This document shows positions 1 through 5,536 of a stretch of DNA of 11,543 bases, piece by piece; the first letter of the stretch is position 1; every line of letters begins with the position of its first letter. This stretch comes from Collinsella sp. (GTDB lineage: Bacteria; Actinomycetota; Coriobacteriia; Coriobacteriales; Coriobacteriaceae), in assembly GCA_019419405.1 (NCBI GenBank), contig DYAA01000115.1, positions 1-11,543 on the forward strand, given 5' to 3'. Under the pieces are notes generated by a model. That model did not search any database, was not told where the DNA came from, and was given only the letters and a program-made list of their open reading frames with translations. Both the position numbers and the translations under genes were made by a program.

Positions 1-374
1 TTGGTGTCCTCGGAGCTCGCGAGCAGCACGGCCTCGCCGTACTTGGCGGCCTCCTGGTACGCCTTGTTGGCGAAGTTGCCGGTCACGACGTAGCCGGCGC
101 GGCCGCGGCGCATGAGGTTCATCGGGATGCCCGCAAACTGCAGCGTGGCGCCGCCCTGCAAAAACAGAACACGGTAGTTATCGGGGATGCTCAGCAGACG
201 GCGCAGGGTTGCCTCGGCGTCGTCGATGATCTGCTGGTACATGCTAGATCGATGGCTCATCTCGAGCACGGACATGCCGCAACCGCGGTAGTCCATCATC
301 TCGTCGGCGATCTCGGCGAGCACGCTGGTAGGCAGCGCGGCCGGGCCAGCTGAGAAGTTGTGCACACGTGCCAT
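1..374 (-). CDS. serC: Phosphoserine aminotransferase SerC, N-terminal part (cut by window edge)
   Basis: PLP-dependent enzyme that converts 3-phosphohydroxypyruvate and glutamate to phosphoserine and 2-oxoglutarate, the second step of serine synthesis; cytosolic. I translated the minus strand from the ATG at 372-374. The 124 visible codons begin MARVHNFSAGPAALP, the family's hallmark opening. They continue with an EMSHRS motif (residues 38-43, whose Arg contacts substrate phosphate in the family) and FLQGGATLQF (71-80), the PLP phosphate-binding region. The catalytic lysine lies beyond the window. GAGGGG at 384-389 is the ribosome binding site, nine bases before the start. The rest of the gene runs off base 1; serA is a common downstream neighbour in other genomes but is not visible here. 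No good -35/-10 pair was found upstream, only a TAAAGT-like hexamer. No frameshift is seen in the visible part. Confidence 0.95.
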   Translation of the reverse strand, partial: MARVHNFSAGPAALPTSVLAEIADEMMDYRGCGMSVLEMSHRSSMYQQIIDDAEATLRRLLSIPDNYRVLFLQGGATLQFAGIPMNLMRRGRAGYVVTGNFANKAYQEAAKYGEAVLLASSEDT

Positions 375-508
375 CTTCTAGTTCCCCTCGTAGTCGTTTG
401 AACGTTCGGGATACTTTAGCACAGTGGAGCGCCAGGCGCGACCGCATCACGGTAAAACTCGACTGCGCTGCTATGATTTACAGGATGGTTACATGGGGGA
501 GGGGTGCT

Positions 509-586
509 TTACTCCTCGGGCAAATCCAAATCTGCGAGCGAAGGCATGAGGTTCTCTAGGCGCTTGATTTCTTCGTCGCAAATTAG
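509..586 (-). pseudogene. Short coding remnant, C-terminal end of an unidentified protein
   Basis: The 226-base gap between the antiporter stop and serC contains a short protein-like reading frame on the minus strand. It reads LICDEEIKRLENLMPSLADL and then DLPEE before a TAA at 509-511. The acidic, amphipathic composition looks like a real protein C-terminus. A TAG stop (587-589) lies immediately upstream in the same frame, and there is no start codon or ribosome binding site. The frame is not shared with the antiporter (601-2202), so it is not that gene's lost tail by simple readthrough. I infer a gene truncated by deletion. The family is not recognised, and a chance frame of this length cannot be excluded. 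The rest of 375-600 holds only the serC ribosome binding site and no convincing promoter or terminator. Confidence 0.35.
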
Positions 587-600
587 CTAACCCCTGGCCG

Positions 601-2202
601 CTACGACGCGAGCGTGGCGATGACGGCTTCGTCGCCGGCGTATATGAGGGTGTCGCCGTCGGGGATGATCGTTTGGCCTTCGCGCTTGAGCATCACCACG
701 ATAAACGGGTGCTTGCCCTGCGGCACGTCGCGCAGGCGCTGACCGGCCAGGCGACCGTGGGGCGTCACGGTGATCTCGCGCAGCGTAACCTCGGCACGCT
801 CTTCGAACGTTGGGGCTGCCATCACCAGAAGGTCGCCTTCCTCGATGACGGTATCGCCGTTGGGCAGTACCGGGTGCGCCCCGTCGCGCAGCACCAAGAC
901 CACGAGCATGTCCGTCGCGCTGCCAATATCGGCGAGCGAGCGCCCGGCAAACGGATGGCCAGAGCCCACCTTGAGCTTTACAAACGACATGCCGTCCTCG
1001 TCGCGGTAGTCGTTAAAGGTGCGGCGCACGTCGCCGGCCGCATCGATCATATCGAGTTTCTTCGCCACCGCCGGCAGTAGCGAACCCTGCACCACAATGC
1101 TCGATACGGCAATCACAAACACCAGGTCAAATAGGTCGTGGCCGCCGGGAACGCCGGCTACCACGGCAAAGAGGCTAAAGACGACCGAAGCCGCGCCGCG
1201 CAAGCCCGCCCAGCTTACGAGTGCAACCTGGCGAGGGTTCGTCTTAAAGGGCACCAGCAGCAGACCGACGGCGATGGGGCGGCTCGCAAAGAGCATAAAC
1301 GCCATGAGCGCCAGGCCCGGCAGCAGCATCTGCGGCAGGCGCGCGGGCGTGACGAGCAGGCCCAGCAAAAAGAAGATGGTCATCTCGGCCATCTCGGTGA
1401 GGGTGTCGAAGAAGTGCGCCATCTCGACCTTGCCGGTGATGTCGCTCGCGCCCAGCACAATGCCGGCCAGGTACACGGCCAAAAAGCCGTTGCCGCCCAG
1501 ATAGCTCGGCAATGCGTAGGCGACGATCGCCACGGCGAACAAAAAGATGGTCTGCGCGCCCTCGGCCGTTGCGTGCGCTCGTTCAATCAGGCGGCCCGCC
1601 GCCCAGCCGATGGCAAGGCCCAGGCCCGCGCCCAGGATAATCTGCTTGGCCAGCAGTGCGGGAATGTTGATGTCGCCGCCGGCCGCGAGTGTGGCGAGCA
1701 CGGCGGTGAGCATGTAGGCGACGGGGTCGTTGGAGCCCGATTCGACCTCGAGCAGCGAGTCGGTGCCGCCCCTCAGCGAAAGGCTGTGCTCGCGCAGCAC
1801 GCTAAAGACGCTGGCCGCGTCGGTGGACGCCACGACCGATCCCAGCAGCAGGCCGCCGATCCAGTCGAAGCCCAGTACAAAGTGCGCGAACACGCCGGTA
1901 ATGCCGGCAGTGATGACGACGCCGAGCGTGCTCAGCAGCACCGCAGGCGCGGCGACGGGCTTGGCACGGTCGATGTTGGTGTTAAAACCGCCGTAGAACA
2001 TGATGAACAGCAGCGCCGTGCTGCAGACGGTTTCGGTGAGCGCGTAGTCGCTAAAGTCGATGTGAGCCGGCCCGTTGACGCCCAACAGCATGCCGAGCGC
2101 GATAAAGATGAGCAGGGTGGGGAAGGGGAGTTTTTTGCCGACGGGCTTGATGGTCAGGCACAGAATAATAACGAGGCCGATAAAGAGAAGGATCTGGTTC
2201 AT
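601..2202 (-). CDS. CPA1-family (NhaP2/CvrA-type) K+ or Na+/H+ antiporter with TrkA-C region
   Basis: Inner-membrane monovalent cation/proton antiporter of 533 residues, close to the usual length for the NhaP2 subgroup. About twelve hydrophobic helices fill residues 3-382. Family motifs visible in order are ASTDAA (125-130), ESGSNDP (154-160, with the Asn-Asp pair used in ion/proton exchange), and SWAGLRGAAS (330-339). After the membrane part comes a soluble region (about 405-533) in which two similar stretches end in PNGDTVIEEGDLL (447-459) and PDGDTLIYAGDEA (514-526). These look like tandem TrkA-C (RCK_C) lobes that sense ligand or ions. The start is ATG at 2200-2202 with AGGAG at 2215-2219, twelve bases upstream. 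The gene is divergent from the phosphatase at 2456. K+ versus Na+ preference cannot be read from sequence; NhaP2-like proteins are usually annotated as potassium/proton antiporters. Confidence 0.9.
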   Translation of the reverse strand: MNQILLFIGLVIILCLTIKPVGKKLPFPTLLIFIALGMLLGVNGPAHIDFSDYALTETVCSTALLFIMFYGGFNTNIDRAKPVAAPAVLLSTLGVVITAGITGVFAHFVLGFDWIGGLLLGSVVASTDAASVFSVLREHSLSLRGGTDSLLEVESGSNDPVAYMLTAVLATLAAGGDINIPALLAKQIILGAGLGLAIGWAAGRLIERAHATAEGAQTIFLFAVAIVAYALPSYLGGNGFLAVYLAGIVLGASDITGKVEMAHFFDTLTEMAEMTIFFLLGLLVTPARLPQMLLPGLALMAFMLFASRPIAVGLLLVPFKTNPRQVALVSWAGLRGAASVVFSLFAVVAGVPGGHDLFDLVFVIAVSSIVVQGSLLPAVAKKLDMIDAAGDVRRTFNDYRDEDGMSFVKLKVGSGHPFAGRSLADIGSATDMLVVLVLRDGAHPVLPNGDTVIEEGDLLVMAAPTFEERAEVTLREITVTPHGRLAGQRLRDVPQGKHPFIVVMLKREGQTIIPDGDTLIYAGDEAVIATLAS

Positions 2203-2351
2203 GGATGGTGTCCGCTCCTGGGTGGTTGGCGTGGCACGGTCAGTTGTCTGCGGTTATTTGTACCCAAAGATGGTGGGTTTATGGGGTTGGATTGCGGGCG
2301 TGCGCGATATCGTCATAGACGGCTGCCGTCTTTGCCTCTGCTCGGAAACCC

Positions 2352-2380
2352 TTTCCAGCTTTATTGCAACGGAGTACAAT
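2352..2380 (+). promoter_or_regulatory. Predicted promoter for the metallophosphatase gene
   Basis: TTTCCA (2352-2357, 4/6 match to TTGACA) and TACAAT (2375-2380, 5/6 match to TATAAT) are separated by 17 bases on the plus strand, 75 bases before the phosphatase ATG. Just downstream, at 2392-2405, two overlapping short dyads (AAGTT-C-AACTT and TTCAA-C-TTGAA) lie at the expected start of transcription and could be an operator. The local sequence is clearly more AT-rich than the genes around it. Confidence 0.5.
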
Positions 2381-2455
2381 GGGTAACGTTTAAGTTCAAC
2401 TTGAAGTTTTAGTTGCGGCGCCGGGCTTAGACCGCAATGCAAGGAGAGGCGTACC

Positions 2456-3295
2456 ATGGCGATCTATGTGACATCTGATGCTCACGGGCACGTGCGTGCG
2501 CTTGACGAGGCCCTGTCTAAGATCTCGTTGACGTCCGACGACACGCTGTACGTGCTGGGCGACATGATCGATCGCGGGCCCGATCCGGTCGGCGTTATTA
2601 AGCTCGTGCGCTCGCTGCCCAACGCCCGTGTGCTCAAGGGCAATCACGAGCAGATCATGCTCGATGCCATCATTGGCCAGGATCCGCTCGATGCCGAGAC
2701 CTGGGATATCAACGGTGGCTGGACGACGAGCGAGCAGCTCAACGACATGGAATTTGAGGCATACGAGGAGCTCGTGGGATGGATGGCCACGCTGCCGCTC
2801 TGCGCGGTGGCCGAGACCGAGGAGCGCCCGTACCTGCTGGTGCATGCCGGCATCCAGACCGAGGCGGCGCGCGCGTTTTTGCTTGAGCATGGTGTCGATT
2901 GCGGTGACGGCAGGGGAGCGGTCGATGCCGATAGCGAGCTGCTGCGGCAAATGCTCGCCGTGCAGTCGTCCGATGACCTGCTGTGGATTCGTCACGGCTA
3001 TTGGGATGCGCCGACGGGACTGCTTTCTGCCGAGGGCGAGGGCCCGGTCGTGGTGAGCGGCCACACGCCCACGGTGTCGCTTGGGCGCTATTGCGAGGTT
3101 GGCGGCCTGGCGGGGCTCGATGAGGAGTCGGGCCGCGGGCAGATTGTGCGCCTGGGTGGCGAGGATACCGCCGGCGTGCCCGATCGCATCGACATCGACT
3201 GCGCCGCCGCCACCGGCTCCGAGTTCGGTCGCGTGGGCATCCTGCGGCTCGATGATGGGGCGGAGTTCTACGCGAACATCAACCCGGGCGAATAA
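2456..3295 (+). CDS. PPP-type metallophosphoesterase (Ser/Thr protein phosphatase-like)
   Basis: Cytosolic calcineurin-like phosphoesterase of 279 residues. It shows the full bimetal signature: SDAHGH (7-12, metal-binding Asp8 and His10), GDMIDRG (35-41), GNHEQ (62-66), a further histidine in HAG (130-132), and SGHTP (201-205). The GDxxDRG and GNHE forms place it in the PPP class, with bacterial PrpA/ApaH-like phosphatases. It could act on phosphoproteins or on diadenosine polyphosphates; sequence alone does not decide. A typical LLWIRHGYW stretch (175-183) and a late IDIDCAAATG (245-254) also match bacterial PPP enzymes. The start is ATG 2456 with an excellent AAGGAGAGG at 2441-2449, six bases away. 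It stands alone, between the divergent antiporter and the convergent flippase gene. A weak stem (GAAGGG 3321-3326 with CCCTTC 3343-3348) follows but lacks a U-run. Confidence 0.88.
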   Translation: MAIYVTSDAHGHVRALDEALSKISLTSDDTLYVLGDMIDRGPDPVGVIKLVRSLPNARVLKGNHEQIMLDAIIGQDPLDAETWDINGGWTTSEQLNDMEFEAYEELVGWMATLPLCAVAETEERPYLLVHAGIQTEAARAFLLEHGVDCGDGRGAVDADSELLRQMLAVQSSDDLLWIRHGYWDAPTGLLSAEGEGPVVVSGHTPTVSLGRYCEVGGLAGLDEESGRGQIVRLGGEDTAGVPDRIDIDCAAATGSEFGRVGILRLDDGAEFYANINPGE

Positions 3296-3609
3296 CGGGT
3301 GCAAGGGGTAGCTAATTTGGGAAGGGTTTTTGACTACTTTTGCCCTTCTGCCCGCTAATTGATTTCTCTGGGACGGGGATTAAATAATCATTTGGCTGCC
3401 CGCTGGCTAAGTGAGTAGACTTTTTTGGAAATGCCGAGCACCCAACATATTTGCCTCAATAAAACCGCAGGTCACAGACTTGTGCTCTGTCGGTGTGGTC
3501 AGGGATTCGGTAAAAATCTACTCACTTAGTTTTACGTGATGCATATTGTCTTCAACGAGGCTCCAGCCGGGGTGATTCCATCGCAAATTCCGGTGACCGG
3601 GGCAGCTAA
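3296..3609. other. 314-base AT-rich gap between convergent genes
   Basis: No credible reading frame is present on either strand. Contents are: a weak hairpin (3321-3348) behind the phosphatase stop; the inverted-repeat-bounded element at 3407-3529; and three occurrences of GCTAATT (3311-3317, 3354-3360, 3605-3611, the last overlapping the flippase stop codon). There is also an 11-base near-palindrome (3590-3600) close to the flippase 3' end. No strong intrinsic terminator for either convergent gene is evident, unless the 3407-3529 element serves as one. Confidence 0.7.
3407..3529. repeat. 123-base MITE-like element with perfect 13-base terminal inverted repeats
   Basis: CTAAGTGAGTAGA at 3407-3419 is the exact reverse complement of TCTACTCACTTAG at 3517-3529. 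The 97 bases between are more AT-rich than the genome and encode no protein. They contain internal pairing, for example ACAGA/TCTGT flanking a 7-base loop around 3474-3490, and GAGCAC (near 3439) complementary to GTGCTC (near 3483). A run of Ts follows the left arm and a run of As precedes the right arm. The layout resembles a non-autonomous miniature element or an intergenic repeat that folds as RNA. No target-site duplication is visible at the ends, so mobility is inferred only. Copy number cannot be judged from one window. Confidence 0.6.
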
Positions 3610-5184
3610 TTAGGCGCCGTAGGGGTTGCGGTCGCGCTCGATGCGCTGGCGGATGTGGGCGTACTCGATTATCAGCAGCACCAGGAGTAGGGCCATGATG
3701 GCTAGGTAGCTCACCACGGCGCCCATCAGACCCAGCAGCTTAATCAGGATCACCGGCAGCACCACGCTTACGGCGAAGCAGATCAGGTAGATCTTGGTGA
3801 CATCGCCGGCGTGGCGCAACACCGTGATGATGGCGTAGATAAAGTCGATTGCCGCGGTGACGCCGCCGGCGACAACCATTAGCAGTGCCAGCGTGCGGTA
3901 GCGCTCAAAGTTGAGGCCGTACATAAAGCTCATGAGGGGAATACCGGGGCCTGCCATAAATGCGGCGCACGCTCCGGTAATGACCACGATCAGTGCCATA
4001 ACGGCAACAATAATCAAGTCAAAGCGGCGACGCTTGCGCGGATTCGCCCAAATGCTCGACAGACGTAGGAGCTGCGGTTTATAGATAAATCCAATGCTCA
4101 ACAAAATAGCCTGCGCTGGAAAGAACAGTGCATTAAAGTACAGCTGGTATTTGTAGGCCAGTGTGCCTTCCATCACGAACTTGGGCATGCTCTCGATGAG
4201 GTTGAACAGGAACAGCGCACCAAAGAGCGGGGCGCACTGGATAAACAGGTGACCAGCCTCGCGCAGACTCATACGGCGTGATTTTTCGGTTTCGAGCAGG
4301 GCGAGCGGGGCGGTGACCAGCACGAGCGAGGCAATCGCGGCGATGCCCATGGCCATGGCGGCGATGGGCATGCTGCGCGTGAGGAACAGTGCCACGCTAA
4401 AGACCGCGATGACGCCGACGGATCGTAGCGTTTGGCTCATGCCGGCCAGGTAGAGTTTGTCGGCCTGCTGCAGGCGGCCCTCGTACACGTCGGCAATGCC
4501 GTCGATCACCTTATACAGGTAGACGCCCAGGCCGATTGTGGCCATCTGCGCATCGTAGCCGCGGGCGCTGCTGTATACCAGGCCGCATGCCAGCGCGAGC
4601 GCTCCGCAGATCCAGCGGTTGAGCTGGTAAGAGGCAAAGGACGTCTTTTCGTCGATGTCCGAGACCTGGAAATTGCGCACGCCGTAGTTGCACGCGATCA
4701 TGATGAGCGTGCCGGTGACAAAGGCGATGGAGAATTTGCCAGCCTCCTCGGCGCCCACGAGCTGTGTGGACACGATGGTGAGCAACGGAAACACCATGCC
4801 CCACACGGCGGTGCCCAGGGTATTCCAAAGGTAGTCGCGACGGGTGGCGTGATTTTCGTACTCGGCTTCTTGCGTGGAGAAGCCGCCGCCGTAGACGGCT
4901 CCGAGCAGGCGGTTCCACCAGGCATTGACCATGCGGTGGATGGGGCCGGGCTGGCGATTGCGCTCGCGGCGACGGCGTGTGGCCTGGCTGCTGTCGGGAC
5001 CGCCGGCGTTACGCTGGCTTAGCTCTTGGATTCGTGCGAGCTCCTCGGCGGTGTGCGATGCGGGGAACAGGCCGTTCTCGATGCGTCCGCCCTGCCCGTG
5101 CGCCCCGTCCGATACGGTGGGGTCGGCGACGCCATTGCGGCGGGCGATGGCGCGGCGAATGCTATCGATGGGCGTGATGCTCAA
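3610..5184 (-). CDS. MOP-superfamily polysaccharide flippase-like membrane protein, with long N-terminal extension
   Basis: Predicted integral membrane protein of 524 residues with roughly a dozen hydrophobic segments between residue 119 and the C-terminus (ending IEYAHIRQRIERDRNPYGA). Overall pattern and length fit the Wzx/O-antigen-type translocases of the MOP superfamily, which move lipid-linked glycans across the membrane. The specific substrate is unknown and no glycosyltransferases are adjacent. I chose the TTG at 5182-5184. It is preceded seven bases away by AAAGGA (5192-5197) and gives the N-terminus MSITPIDSIRRAIARR. The upstream ATG at 5290-5292 lies inside a repeat, before the likely promoter, and has no ribosome binding site. 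Unusually, about 115 polar, Arg-rich residues precede the first membrane helix, including ATRRRRERNRQ (68-78); classical Wzx proteins start almost directly with a helix. The fold assignment is moderately sure, the substrate is not. Confidence 0.72.
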   Translation of the reverse strand: MSITPIDSIRRAIARRNGVADPTVSDGAHGQGGRIENGLFPASHTAEELARIQELSQRNAGGPDSSQATRRRRERNRQPGPIHRMVNAWWNRLLGAVYGGGFSTQEAEYENHATRRDYLWNTLGTAVWGMVFPLLTIVSTQLVGAEEAGKFSIAFVTGTLIMIACNYGVRNFQVSDIDEKTSFASYQLNRWICGALALACGLVYSSARGYDAQMATIGLGVYLYKVIDGIADVYEGRLQQADKLYLAGMSQTLRSVGVIAVFSVALFLTRSMPIAAMAMGIAAIASLVLVTAPLALLETEKSRRMSLREAGHLFIQCAPLFGALFLFNLIESMPKFVMEGTLAYKYQLYFNALFFPAQAILLSIGFIYKPQLLRLSSIWANPRKRRRFDLIIVAVMALIVVITGACAAFMAGPGIPLMSFMYGLNFERYRTLALLMVVAGGVTAAIDFIYAIITVLRHAGDVTKIYLICFAVSVVLPVILIKLLGLMGAVVSYLAIMALLLVLLIIEYAHIRQRIERDRNPYGA

Positions 5185-5212
5185 AGCGGAGTCCTTTCTA
5201 TTGCTGCGCTCT

Positions 5213-5218
5213 AGTATA
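5213..5218 (-). promoter_or_regulatory. Predicted -10 element of the flippase gene
   Basis: TATACT on the minus strand (5/6 match to TATAAT) lies about 29 bases upstream of the TTG start, giving a short leader. No convincing -35 hexamer is found 16-18 bases further up, so an activator or a non-standard promoter may be involved. A small GAACA-GGT-TGTTC dyad lies nearby at 5246-5258 and could be a regulator site. Confidence 0.35.
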
Positions 5219-5286
5219 GACGCGACGGTGTTCGTTCGTGTTTTTGAACAGGTTGTTCGATAATTTCGGCGGCGCCATTCAGTAGA

Positions 5287-5342
5287 CGGCACTTAGGGAC
5301 GTTCCTTATGTGCCGGCACTTTGGGAACGTCCCTAAGTGCCG
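5287..5342. repeat. Tandem REP-like palindrome pair
   Basis: CGGCACTTAGGGACGTTCC (5287-5305) is the exact reverse complement of 5324-5342, a 19-base perfect inverted repeat with an 18-base spacer. The spacer itself holds the palindrome GTGCCGGCAC (5310-5319). The block can also be read as two 29-base units (5287-5315 and 5314-5342), each bounded by CGGCAC/GTGCCG and each able to fold alone. This is a doublet arrangement like REP/BIME elements. It lies in the non-coding gap between the divergent flippase and pckA genes. It encodes nothing and has no U-run, so a terminator role is unlikely. Confidence 0.7.
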
Positions 5343-5446
5343 GCATCCGGGGTCGCTCCTTGGTTGTTGCCTGTTCAAGAGTGTCCCTAACGACTAGGCC
5401 GCTTGCGTGCGATTTTTGACCGTTGGGCGGGCGCTTCGCCGTTGCC

Positions 5447-5462
5447 GCAAAAACGTTTTTGC
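5447..5462. promoter_or_regulatory. Perfect 16-base palindrome upstream of pckA, candidate LacI-family or cre-like operator
   Basis: GCAAAAACGTTTTTGC is self-complementary over its whole length. It sits 75 bases before the pckA start, in the zone where promoters lie. A central CG flanked by A-rich and T-rich halves is typical of LacI/GalR-family operators, including PurR and CcpA (cre) sites. It lacks the outer TG/CA of a strict cre. Carbon-source control of gluconeogenic pckA would be logical, but the bound regulator is unknown. Nearby -10-like hexamers (TACAAC at about 5471-5476) have no good -35 partner. The remainder of 5343-5536 holds no gene. Confidence 0.5.
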
Positions 5463-5536
5463 ATATCGGGTACAACGGGCTTTACGTGAGTAAAGTGCGC
5501 GTCGTGTCCACGTGTCGCGTTTTTAAAGGAGGCCCC

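Noticed and set aside
469..477. Extended -10 promoter TGCTATGAT on the plus strand
   Set aside because: No -35, no plus-strand gene or structured RNA downstream; it would only run antisense to the coding remnant and the antiporter 3' end.
1138..2412. 424-codon plus-strand open frame across the antiporter gene
   Set aside because: It is antisense to a clearly recognised membrane transporter, has a low-complexity Gln/His/Arg/Gly composition typical of shadow frames in GC-rich DNA, and has no ribosome binding site.
3321..3348. Intrinsic terminator behind the phosphatase gene
   Set aside because: The GAAGGG/CCCTTC stem has a 16-base loop and no T-run after it; too weak to call.
5243..5262. SOS/LexA-like box (CGAAC...GTTC) upstream of the flippase gene
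   Set aside because: Spacing is five rather than four bases between half-sites, and the right half lacks the final G. A polysaccharide transporter is not an expected LexA target.
5423..5536. Upstream in-frame extension of pckA from a TTG
   Set aside because: It would translate the 16-base palindrome and AT-rich promoter zone. The ATG at 5537 has a near-perfect AAAGGAGG site and gives a normal PckA N-terminus.
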